A stretch of DNA of 29,179 bases from a virus. The notes under the pieces were generated by a model, which made no database searches, was not told the origin of the DNA, and saw nothing but the letters and a program-made list of their open reading frames with translations. Made by a program: the position numbers and the translations under genes. Below are positions 7,087 through 13,689 of this stretch, piece by piece; position 1 is the stretch's first letter; each line of letters starts with the position of its first letter. The stretch lies in IMG/VR virus record IMGVR_UViG_3300037843_000547, positions 1 to 29,179 of that record; one strand, written 5' to 3'.

Positions 7087-7751
7087 TGGCGAAGAAGCGA
7101 AAGCAGAAGCACGTCGGTCTCAGTCCCGTCGTCCCGATCAACTCCAAGGAGGAATTGGAGAAGGTACTCGCGATCCAGAAAGCCGTGTCCGACCGGGCAC
7201 GGATCGAACTGGTGAGCGAATCACCCGCGCCAACGACGCCCTCGGAGTTCGTCGAGTTCGCCGCGAAAACGCTAGAGAAGTACGCACGCTACCCCACCCT
7301 GACCGAGTACCAGTTCACCCCAAACCTCGCAGACAGCGAGAAGTGGGGTGCGACGTTCGGCGTCACTGCGCTCATCGGTGCTCTGGTGCTCAACCACGCC
7401 CGGCAGATGATGGGTGTGCGGTCGGACTTGCGGCTGGAGTATTTGCGCTTCCTGGATACCCTCGCGGAGCCGGGTAGGGGCAGCATCGACATGAATGCGC
7501 TCATCCGCGTGTTCGCGGTATTGTCCGAAAGTTACGGTATTGTTTGGACAGCCGAGGAGCAGCTTTCGCTGACCGTCGCTGGGAAGCGAGTATATCTGCA
7601 CATGCTGGACGCCGCGAAGTTCGTGGAAGAGGTGTCCAAGGCTGCGCAGAGGTATCGGGTCTGCAAGACCTGCTTGGGCGAGGGGGCAGTGGGGCAAGCC
7701 GATGAGGGCACGTTGGCCCCGTGCCCCGACTGCGCGGCTGACCATGAGTGA
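7086..7751 (+). CDS. Hypothetical protein with C-terminal zinc ribbon
   Basis: 221 residues from ATG 7086, which overlaps the previous TGA by one base; the longer upstream reading is rejected because it overlaps the previous gene throughout. The N-terminus is basic (KKRKQKH). The middle is helical, with the segment FGVTALIGALVLNHARQMMG near residues 95-115. The C-terminus has two Cys pairs, CKTCLGEG and CPDC, spaced 14 residues apart like a DnaJ-type or ribbon zinc site. Function is unknown. It belongs to the 6519-8898 run. Confidence 0.72.
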   Translation: MAKKRKQKHVGLSPVVPINSKEELEKVLAIQKAVSDRARIELVSESPAPTTPSEFVEFAAKTLEKYARYPTLTEYQFTPNLADSEKWGATFGVTALIGALVLNHARQMMGVRSDLRLEYLRFLDTLAEPGRGSIDMNALIRVFAVLSESYGIVWTAEEQLSLTVAGKRVYLHMLDAAKFVEEVSKAAQRYRVCKTCLGEGAVGQADEGTLAPCPDCAADHE

Positions 7752-7905
7752 CGAATACAAGCTCGCGAAACTGAAGACCGACCTGGCGGAACTCATCCTT
7801 CACTGGGAGAAGCTGGCGGCGCACGCGAAGCAGCAGCCACTCCCGCGCAAAATCATCACCGACTTAGCGGATGAGTTGAGACGGGTCGTGGCCCGGAACC
7901 AATGA
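7744..7905 (+). CDS. Small helical hypothetical protein (53 aa)
   Basis: ATG 7744 overlaps the previous gene by 8 bases and the stop overlaps the next start (ATGA). The product is two predicted amphipathic helices (YKLAKLKTDLAELILHWEKL and KIITDLADELRRVV). No cysteine or membrane segment. The coupled overlaps on both sides support a real gene. Function is unknown. Confidence 0.65.
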   Translation: MSDEYKLAKLKTDLAELILHWEKLAAHAKQQPLPRKIITDLADELRRVVARNQ

Positions 7906-8405
7906 GAAGAATCTACCTAGCCGCGCCGTTCGAATGGATAGACCGCATGAAGGCCTACGCGGAGCAGCTTCGCGCCCTCGGCTTCGAGGTCACGTCCCGC
8001 TGGCTGGACGAGCAGGATAAGGGCGGCGACACCGACCTCACCGATGCGGACGGCAGCACCCAGCTCGACAAGACCGAGCTTGCGATACAGTTCGCAGTGC
8101 GTGACATTCGCAATATCCTCAGCGCTGACACCGTCGTCGAGTTCAACCCCGGCAAGGCGCTCGTGCGCAACACGCGTCTGGCGGAGTTCGGCGGGGCGCT
8201 GTTCCTCGGCAAGCAGTGTATCGTTATCGGTCCAAAGCACAAAAACCGGATCGACACTATCTTTGCCCTCCTCGGCGAAGGCTCCATCCCAGCGGACTTG
8301 GCAACTGCGGGGATTAAACCCGTTAAGCATTACGATACGTGGGAAAGTTTCCTTGAGTTCGCCGTGACGGAGGCTCCCAAGAAAAATGTTATTCCTGCCG
8401 CATGA
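7902..8405 (+). CDS. Nucleoside 2-deoxyribosyltransferase-like protein
   Basis: 167 residues. The start RRIYLAAPFEW, the segment GFEVTSRWL, then an Asp-rich helix (RDIRNILSADTVVEF) and LAEFGGALFLGKQCIVIG follow the order seen in the nucleoside 2-deoxyribosyltransferase and MTH538-like fold. Glu95 in AEFGGA is in the place of the catalytic nucleophile; Asp68 and Asp76 line the same pocket. Members exchange or remove bases on deoxynucleosides or deoxynucleotides in the cytoplasm. In phage they are linked to nucleotide salvage or unusual bases. The exact substrate cannot be told. Start overlaps the previous gene by 4 bases. Confidence 0.72.
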   Translation: MRRIYLAAPFEWIDRMKAYAEQLRALGFEVTSRWLDEQDKGGDTDLTDADGSTQLDKTELAIQFAVRDIRNILSADTVVEFNPGKALVRNTRLAEFGGALFLGKQCIVIGPKHKNRIDTIFALLGEGSIPADLATAGIKPVKHYDTWESFLEFAVTEAPKKNVIPAA

Positions 8406-8679
8406 CCTGACGACCAAGACTGCCTGTCTCGCTATCAGCATGACAATGGCCGTCTTCATGTACATTCCCCTGTTCAGACGGTTCGCAAGGCGGCACCACA
8501 CCCGCGATCTCTCAAAGACCTTTTGTTGGCTCAACTTTGCGGTGCAAATGAACAACGGCGTACTCGCGGCCTCGGAGCACGCGCCCTTCCTTGTCTTCTG
8601 GTATGTCGTGCAATCCCTGGCTACCGGGGTAACCCTATGGTTGGTCTACAGATATTGGAACTTCCCCTCCCCGAAGTAG
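8386..8679 (+). CDS. Small multi-pass membrane protein (97 aa)
   Basis: Three hydrophobic segments are visible: about residues 13-29 (ACLAISMTMAVFMYIPLF), 44-62 (FCWLNFAVQMNNGVLAAS) and 66-90 (PFLVFWYVVQSLATGVTLWL). The order of short helices with a Gln-Asn pair faintly recalls half-SWEET/PQ-loop proteins, but this is weak. A holin-like role is an alternative. The start overlaps the upstream gene by 20 bases and no good Shine-Dalgarno is seen; ATG 8440 or 8446 could also serve. Confidence 0.6.
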   Translation: MLFLPHDLTTKTACLAISMTMAVFMYIPLFRRFARRHHTRDLSKTFCWLNFAVQMNNGVLAASEHAPFLVFWYVVQSLATGVTLWLVYRYWNFPSPK

Positions 8680-8708
8680 CCCAAAATGTCTGCTACCGGA
8701 ACCTTCAT

Positions 8709-8714
8709 AGGAGG
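8709..8714 (+). promoter_or_regulatory. Shine-Dalgarno AGGAGG that fixes the start at 8722
   Basis: A full AGGAGG lies 7 bases before ATG 8722. The longer reading from ATG 8686 has no ribosome-binding site and would run through this one, so the shorter start is preferred. Confidence 0.75.
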
Positions 8715-8721
8715 CATTTCC

Positions 8722-8898
8722 ATGGCAATGTACATTGGTATTCCAGCCGTTATCAGCGCGGTGGCGACCTGGTCCCACGCGGCGGTGGCGGTGATCGGCG
8801 CTTTGGCGCACAAAATCTGGTCCAAGCTCGTCGGAGCCGAAAAGGCCGCGAAGGCCGAGATCGCCAAGCTTGAAAACGAAATCAAGTCGAAGGTCTAA
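8722..8898 (+). CDS. Small membrane protein with helical charged tail (58 aa)
   Basis: A hydrophobic N-terminal half (IGIPAVISAVATW and HAAVAVIGALAHKIW) is followed by an Ala-Lys-Glu helix (AEKAAKAEIAKLENEIKSKV) of coiled-coil type. This N-membrane, C-coil layout is found in many phage small membrane proteins, including some holin or spanin partners, but no family can be fixed. It follows the membrane protein at 8386 and is the last gene before a strong terminator. Confidence 0.7.
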   Translation: MAMYIGIPAVISAVATWSHAAVAVIGALAHKIWSKLVGAEKAAKAEIAKLENEIKSKV

Positions 8899-8920
8899 CC
8901 TTTCGACATTCCCAACCAGG

Positions 8921-8944
8921 AAAACCCCGCCACGCGGGGTTTTT
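8921..8944 (+). terminator. Rho-independent terminator
   Basis: AAAACCCCGC (8921-8930) pairs perfectly with GCGGGGTTTT (8934-8943) around a CAC loop, and T continues to 8944. It ends the 6519-8898 unit. A GTATTA element starts 14 bases later. Confidence 0.92.
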
Positions 8945-8957
8945 CGTGTTTGCAGTA

Positions 8958-8964
8958 GTATTAT
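8958..8964 (+). promoter_or_regulatory. GTATTA element directly before a GTG start
   Basis: TAGTATTAT lies just after the terminator. TATTAT as -10 ends 6 bases before GTG 8971, the spacing expected between a -10 hexamer and the first transcribed base. No Shine-Dalgarno precedes the GTG. A leaderless mRNA is therefore likely. Confidence 0.62.
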
Positions 8965-8970
8965 ATCTGT

Positions 8971-9768
8971 GTGGCTGAGACGCTCACAGAATACCCGACC
9001 ATCCCGCTTCTCCTTGAGCGGGTGCCGAAAAGGCACAACGTCCTGATCGGCAACGATCCCGCCCAGATACGCTTCGCCGAGCAGTTCCTATCCATGCACC
9101 ACGGCGTCCCCATAAAGCACGAGCAGGTTCCCGAGGTGCGCGACGAAATGCTGCTAGGCAGAGACGAGCCAACGCTCTATCTCGTGGATGTCGCTCAGCA
9201 GGTTGATTTGTCCCCAGCCGTCAAATCCAAGACCGGGGTATGGTCGCTTGACCTGATCGAAAAGGGAAGCGCGGGGATCAACGCCATCATCCGGTATGCT
9301 GTCAAATTGCTTGGTATTGAGAAGCCGCCTAAGGATGTTATAACGAAGATCGGTTACGAACTTGTCAAAGACAGCGATTCATTTAGTAAACGCTATCTTT
9401 TGACCGACATCCGCGCAGCCGTGTGGCATGCAGTCTGGCTCCTGTCAGGTCCGGTGACCGAATGGTCCTCATGGATCGCGCCGTGGGAGAACTGGATGAC
9501 GTGGTTCCGAGGCGTAGACCCCCATTTTCGCCTCAATTCGCTGTACTGGACGCTTGTGATGTGGGTCTTCGCCTCGACGGGCGACGAGCGCGGGTTCCGC
9601 AAGACCGGGGGAAGCTGGGACTCCAGGCGGTTCCAGAAGCTCTCGGCGCTCCGGCTTCCGAGAGACAAGGTCTATAGCACCCTCGTGGAGCTTTCGGCGT
9701 GGCGGGCGCACGGCTACGATCCCTACGTGTGCGCAATAAAAATCTTGAAAATATGGGAGACCCGGTAG
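8971..9768 (+). CDS. Hypothetical protein, probable leaderless start; replication-module context
   Basis: 265 residues from GTG 8971. Features: an N-terminal alpha/beta part (HNVLIGNDPAQIRFAEQFL, PTLYLVDVAQQV), a helical middle, and a Trp-rich segment (WHAVWLLSG, WSSWIAPWENWMTWF) near residues 150-180. No Walker A is visible. The layout of an alpha/beta start then helices faintly recalls clamp-loader delta-type subunits, but this is only an impression and I do not name it so. It opens the unit holding the HU-like and DEDDh exonuclease genes, so a replication role is plausible. Confidence 0.7.
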   Translation: MAETLTEYPTIPLLLERVPKRHNVLIGNDPAQIRFAEQFLSMHHGVPIKHEQVPEVRDEMLLGRDEPTLYLVDVAQQVDLSPAVKSKTGVWSLDLIEKGSAGINAIIRYAVKLLGIEKPPKDVITKIGYELVKDSDSFSKRYLLTDIRAAVWHAVWLLSGPVTEWSSWIAPWENWMTWFRGVDPHFRLNSLYWTLVMWVFASTGDERGFRKTGGSWDSRRFQKLSALRLPRDKVYSTLVELSAWRAHGYDPYVCAIKILKIWETR

Positions 9769-9803
9769 CCGCCCCGTTTTCTCTTTGTTTCCGCGAGAAT
9801 GCG

Positions 9804-9810
9804 GTATTAC
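9804..9810 (+). promoter_or_regulatory. GTATTA element before HU-like gene
   Basis: GGTATTAC stands 14 bases before ATG 9825, with a Shine-Dalgarno (AGAGGGG, 9815-9821) between them. The spacing resembles the GTATACT sites at 3032 and 5446 rather than the leaderless group. Transcription would start within or just before the Shine-Dalgarno. Confidence 0.5.
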
Positions 9811-9824
9811 ATGCAGAGGGGACA

Positions 9825-10160
9825 ATGTCAACAGGAAAATCCAAGGTTGGCCGCGAAGAATTGGTTGCCAGGGTACAGCAAGCGCTCTCCCTGACGACCA
9901 AGAAAGAAGCTGAGAACGTCATTGGCACGGTGATCTCGGCCCTTGAGGCGACTCTTCTCGCGAACCTCGCCACTGACAAGTTCTCGTTAAAGCTCAATTC
10001 CTTCGGAAAATTCACAGTGCGCCACAAACCCGGTATTTATCGGAAGATACCATTCACCGGGGAGACGAAGATGACTAGCGCAAAGCGCAAAGTCAAGTTC
10101 GTGACGCTCGGCGAGCTTCGGAAGAAGGAAGCAGTACCAAATACACAGGAGAACAACTGA
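9825..10160 (+). CDS. HU/IHF-family DNA-binding protein
   Basis: 111 residues. The N-terminal helices (REELVARVQQALSLTTKKEA, then VIGTVISALEATLLANLA) and the strand LNSFGKFTVRHKPGIYRK match the HU/IHF dimer core, where GFG(T/K)F is the hallmark. Lys-Arg-rich strands (KMTSAKRKVKFVTLGELRK) form the DNA-binding arm and end. Such proteins bend and compact DNA. The start is set by AGAGGGG 3 bases upstream. The tail (EAVPNTQENN) is longer than in HU. It lies next to replication and repair genes, where a phage HU could aid origin or genome organisation. Confidence 0.85.
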   Translation: MSTGKSKVGREELVARVQQALSLTTKKEAENVIGTVISALEATLLANLATDKFSLKLNSFGKFTVRHKPGIYRKIPFTGETKMTSAKRKVKFVTLGELRKKEAVPNTQENN

Positions 10161-10164
10161 CACC

Positions 10165-11031
10165 ATGGCAATGCAAACATTTGACGAAGACTTCGATACC
10201 CTACCAGCGACACCTAAGATCACGGCAGCAACAGCAGCACCAGCACCCGCTCCGGCAGCGAGTGCGCCTAAGCAAGCAGCAACGGCGGCCCCGAAGCAAA
10301 CGGCCGTCGAGGAAGATTCTCCCAAGGTAAGCGACAACGAGAGCCTCGATACCGACTTCGACGACGAGAAGGTATACGCTCGCCCTGGACAGCTTGAGCA
10401 GTGCCGTCCCGACAAAGGTAAGGCTGCACGCTTCGCGTTCGTCCCGAAGGAGTGGGTCGCTCCGCAGACCGCCAAGTCCCACTTCGTGAAGACGGGGGTA
10501 GGCAAGGAGCAAAAGCAAATCCGCGTCCGCTGCCTCACTCCGATGGGCAACGAACCCGAGCAGGCATATTGCTGCACCGCCCTCGAACAAGATGGTGATG
10601 TCAACGTGATCGCGCTCGTCGTGCGCTACACCAACGCCGACCCGGTCACGGGCAAGTACGAGAAGGACGCCAACGGCGTCTTCCCCCCGGTTGAGGTCGC
10701 TCTTCAGTTCGTGCGCTTGTCGCAGTTCAACATGCGCCAGATCAAGAAGCTTCCCGACGAGGACTCCAACCCGTTCAAGATCGACATCGTTATGACTCAT
10801 GCTGAGGGCCGCGCCTTCGGCTACGAATTCAACCGCAAGTCCAACACGCCGCGCTGGACGCTTGACCCCCAGGTCGCGGCGGCAGTCAAGACGGCCGCGC
10901 AGCGCTTCCTCGACGGCAAGGCGCTCCGCTCCAAGCTTGGCCAGAAGATGAACGAAATCGAGTGGAAGGCCTTGCTCTCCGGCAAGAGTGTCGGCAGCGA
11001 CGCAACCCTCGGCAACGTAGAGGAACTCTGA
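10165..11031 (+). CDS. Hypothetical protein, possible ssDNA-binding protein by context
   Basis: 288 residues. The first 70 residues are an Ala-Pro-Thr-rich then acidic linker with low complexity. A core (about 70-230) has many strands (ARFAFVPKEW, KQIRVRCLTPMG, VNVIALVVRYTN, PFKIDIVMTHAEGRAFGYEF). A helical C-terminus ends in GNVEEL. Strand-rich core plus acidic tail and position between HU-like and DEDDh exonuclease genes are compatible with a phage single-strand-binding protein, but I see no family signature. A Shine-Dalgarno AGGAG lies 13 bases before ATG 10165, which is long. Confidence 0.72.
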   Translation: MAMQTFDEDFDTLPATPKITAATAAPAPAPAASAPKQAATAAPKQTAVEEDSPKVSDNESLDTDFDDEKVYARPGQLEQCRPDKGKAARFAFVPKEWVAPQTAKSHFVKTGVGKEQKQIRVRCLTPMGNEPEQAYCCTALEQDGDVNVIALVVRYTNADPVTGKYEKDANGVFPPVEVALQFVRLSQFNMRQIKKLPDEDSNPFKIDIVMTHAEGRAFGYEFNRKSNTPRWTLDPQVAAAVKTAAQRFLDGKALRSKLGQKMNEIEWKALLSGKSVGSDATLGNVEEL

Positions 11032-11315
11032 TGTCACGGATCGTCACACGAGAAGAGTTCGACAAGGCAGCCGAGGCGGTTTGGTCTGAAATTGAATACC
11101 AAAATACCCTACCCCGGCGCACGGAGGACGAGGCAAAGGAGCCTGCTGGCTTTTTCACTCTCGGTGAGGTTTACCTTCGACGCGGCGAAGATGCGTGGGC
11201 CGACAACGCTGGCACGGAAGCCTGTCTTCCAGGCCTGCGCAAGCTCGCGGCTATCTTCACTCGTGGCATGATCTATTGTGGCATTCGCTCCCGAACTGCC
11301 ACAGCCGGAAAGTAA
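11031..11315 (+). CDS. Hypothetical protein (94 aa)
   Basis: ATG 11031 overlaps the previous TGA (TGATG). The product is mainly helical and charged (TREEFDKAAEAVWSEIEYQ, DEAKEPAGFFTLGEVYLRRG), with two Cys in the C-terminal part. No recognised motif. It is translationally coupled to the strand-rich protein before it and precedes the DEDDh exonuclease by 16 bases. Confidence 0.65.
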   Translation: MSRIVTREEFDKAAEAVWSEIEYQNTLPRRTEDEAKEPAGFFTLGEVYLRRGEDAWADNAGTEACLPGLRKLAAIFTRGMIYCGIRSRTATAGK

Positions 11316-11331
11316 TTTTAGAGTTTGATTT

Positions 11332-12081
11332 ATGCTCATTTGCGGAATTGACTTCGAGACTACAGGGCTTAATATCCCGACCATCGGCGTTACTGAGGTC
11401 GGGATGGTGCTTTGGTGTACAGAGTTAAATGCCCCCATTAAGCTCTTTGGCACGCTGGTTGACCCTGCATCGTACGCGGTGTGGGAGCCGGGTGTCGAGA
11501 AGATCAACAACCTTACGCCACAGGTCTGTTCCCAGTTCGGCATGGAGGATGAGCGGGCGCTTAAGTCCGTGCTTTCATGGTATGGCAATGCCGATATCGC
11601 GTGTGCCCACAACGGCAACAGTTTCGACAAGCCTTTGCTTGAAGCGTGGGCGGCCCGGTACGGCCTCGATGCGCAGAAGAGCAAGCTTTGGATCGACACG
11701 AGGGCCGACATCGAGCGCTCACCCCGCGACAGTAGCCGCCTCGGGTACATGGCGGCAGACCACGGCTTTATCAACCCGTTCCCCCACCGTGCTATGTTCG
11801 ACGTTATGACCATGCTCACGATCTTAATGGCCCCGGATGTATCGAAAGCACCACCCAAGTACGATCTCAATACGATTCAGGAGATCGCGAAGTCGCCGTT
11901 TCGCATTGTTAAGGCTCTGGTTAGCTTCGACCAGAATCAGTTGGCGAAGGCTCGCGGCTACCATGCGTTTTATGAGAACGGAAAGTTCGTGCGCTGGGAA
12001 TTAGAGGTCAAAGAGTGCAACCTTGAGAAGGAACGCGAGGCGGCTCGCGCTACGGGGTTCGAAATAGAGGTAATTCGATAA
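11332..12081 (+). CDS. DnaQ-like DEDDh 3'-5' exonuclease
   Basis: 249 residues. Exo I motif is GIDFETTGL (Asp7, Glu9), Exo II is AHNGNSFDKPLL (Asp99), and Exo III is HRAMFDVM (His152, Asp157), giving a complete DEDDh set. These enzymes remove nucleotides from 3' ends using two metal ions. No polymerase domain is attached, so it may proofread in trans, trim recombination ends or degrade RNA. The C-terminal 70 residues, with ECNLEKEREAARATGF, are outside the core. The Shine-Dalgarno is weak. It is the last gene of the unit starting at 8971. Confidence 0.88.
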   Translation: MLICGIDFETTGLNIPTIGVTEVGMVLWCTELNAPIKLFGTLVDPASYAVWEPGVEKINNLTPQVCSQFGMEDERALKSVLSWYGNADIACAHNGNSFDKPLLEAWAARYGLDAQKSKLWIDTRADIERSPRDSSRLGYMAADHGFINPFPHRAMFDVMTMLTILMAPDVSKAPPKYDLNTIQEIAKSPFRIVKALVSFDQNQLAKARGYHAFYENGKFVRWELEVKECNLEKEREAARATGFEIEVIR

Positions 12082-12159
12082 ACTGATGGGGCGTATTCGT
12101 TTTTTGAATTTACCAGTTATAGGAAAAAAACAGCTATCGAACCCCCTAACCAAGTGGTA

Positions 12160-12166
12160 GTATTAA
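12160..12166 (+). promoter_or_regulatory. GTATTA element before the envelope module
   Basis: TAGTATTAA lies in the 126-base gap after the exonuclease gene. GTG 12175 follows TATTAA by 8 bases and is in frame with the downstream gene. It may drive the two-gene envelope module and the microproteins after it. Confidence 0.55.
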
Positions 12167-12191
12167 GTCACAAGGTGCCCGTGACGCGGGT

Positions 12192-12197
12192 TATAAT
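12192..12197 (+). promoter_or_regulatory. Perfect TATAAT, possible second -10
   Basis: TATAAT stands 10 bases before ATG 12208. A start of transcription near 12204 would give an mRNA with only a few bases of leader. No -35 at a proper distance is visible, so it could be chance, but it lies between two usable start codons and would decide which form of the protein is made. Confidence 0.4.
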
Positions 12198-12207
12198 GCG
12201 GGGGAAT

Positions 12208-13689
12208 ATGTGGTTCAAAAAGTTGCTGCTTGCTGCTTTGGTACTTTTTCTTGCCGGGACGGCGTCCGCCCAATCCCAGCCGTCTCAGTCTGCCCAGTTG
12301 CCGTTCTTCTTTCCCAAGGGCTTCTACCAGACCTCGGACCCCCTCAAGCAAAGGGAGGAGTATGTCCGCTGGCTGAACAGCACGTGGAACTGCAACCAGG
12401 GCGGCGCTATGGGGGGGACGATCCCCGGCTCGGACAGCATCCGCATCAAGACCGACGTGGTCAGCACCGACAGCGTCACCGAGAACCCCGCCAAGATGAC
12501 AACGGTCTTCGACCACTACATCAAGCAGGCTGACGGAAGCGTCCGCTACACCGACATGTGCCACACCGAGATTCTCACGCCGGAGCAGTTTAAGGTGGTT
12601 TCCGACGGCTTGCAGAAGCAGGCCGTTGACGCGGCTCAACGCGATTACGATTTCTACGTCATCATCTACGACAAGAGCGTCGAAGCCCGCGCCGCCAAGC
12701 TGGGCGTGTCCAAGGCGGAGCTTACCAAGTCCCTCGACGAGAAGGTGCCCGGATACAACGTGACATGGCGCGAGGTTCACCGCATACCGAAGCCAATGCA
12801 CCCATCCGATTTCGTGCCCCGCGAGCTTCATCTCGGCTTCAACCCGCCGCTCGGGGGAATCCTCGGCGTCACGTGGCTCAACACCGGCGTCATCTACTAC
12901 AATCCCGACGCCTGGATCACCGACGCCCTCAACGGCATCCCGAAGGTCATGCAGCACGAGGAGGTCCACGGCAACATCAACCTCCAGAAGTGGCCTCTGT
13001 CGGAGGCGTTCGACGTCGAGCTTATCGCCAGCATCCCCGAGATGCTCTACAAGGAAAACCAGACCGATTTCCCGTCGCACGGTTACGCGAAGGACATCCG
13101 CGAACTTGCCCAGATTTACTACGGCATGGACTGGGCTGAGATGCAGAAGCAGATCGTGAAGTTCGACTTCGCGGGAAACATTGTCTACGACGACGAGAAG
13201 TACCTGTACTACTACAAGCAGATCGACCAGATCAAGGCGGAGATGCTGAAGTTCTTCGTCGATGTCACCATACCTGAGTTCGAGTCCGACCCGGTCTGGT
13301 GGAGCGCCATTAACGACATTCGCGGCGACAACAACACGGTGTTCCGCATCACCATGGCCGACCACTACCAGATTTGCTCCCTCGGCGGCTGCGACGCATC
13401 GACGGAGTGGCTGCAAACGCACAAGGACGAGATCATGGAGATCGCCCAGCGTGCGTTCCAGGCCGGGATGGGCAAGAACCGCAGCGGCGGGGACTTCGGC
13501 AGCGTTTCGCCGTGGATGGCCGAGCAGTACAACAAGATGTTCACCCCGGCCGAGCAGGAGAATATCGAGAGGTATTTCCGCCAGCACCCAGAGCAGCTTA
13601 AGAATCTGCGCACGATGACCCCTGCCGAGGCGGTGGTGTTCATGCAGCGCTTTAAGGTCAATTCGCTCGACAAGGCGGTGGTACAATGA
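12208..13689 (+). CDS. Exported HEEVH protein, putative zinc metallopeptidase-like
   Basis: 493 residues from ATG 12208. A signal peptide is clear: positive start (MWFKK), hydrophobic core (LLLAALVLFLAG) and an Ala-Ser-Ala cleavage site after residue 21. The mature protein contains HEEVH at 250-254, matching HExxH of gluzincin-type metallopeptidases. Glu266 and Glu271 in the following helix (SEAFDVELIA) could supply the third zinc ligand. Four Cys (WNC, DMC, CSLGGC) may form disulfides outside the cytoplasm. Overall family not recognised. GTG 12175 is an alternative start adding 11 residues. It overlaps the lipoprotein gene by 4 bases. An exported phage protein of this size could remodel the envelope or block superinfection. 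Activity is an inference from one short motif. Confidence 0.8.
   Translation: MWFKKLLLAALVLFLAGTASAQSQPSQSAQLPFFFPKGFYQTSDPLKQREEYVRWLNSTWNCNQGGAMGGTIPGSDSIRIKTDVVSTDSVTENPAKMTTVFDHYIKQADGSVRYTDMCHTEILTPEQFKVVSDGLQKQAVDAAQRDYDFYVIIYDKSVEARAAKLGVSKAELTKSLDEKVPGYNVTWREVHRIPKPMHPSDFVPRELHLGFNPPLGGILGVTWLNTGVIYYNPDAWITDALNGIPKVMQHEEVHGNINLQKWPLSEAFDVELIASIPEMLYKENQTDFPSHGYAKDIRELAQIYYGMDWAEMQKQIVKFDFAGNIVYDDEKYLYYYKQIDQIKAEMLKFFVDVTIPEFESDPVWWSAINDIRGDNNTVFRITMADHYQICSLGGCDASTEWLQTHKDEIMEIAQRAFQAGMGKNRSGGDFGSVSPWMAEQYNKMFTPAEQENIERYFRQHPEQLKNLRTMTPAEAVVFMQRFKVNSLDKAVVQ

Noticed and set aside
10201-11037. 278-residue minus-strand frame
   Set aside because: Opposite strand of the strand-rich protein; Cys/Arg-rich end comes from reading the Ala-rich linker in reverse.
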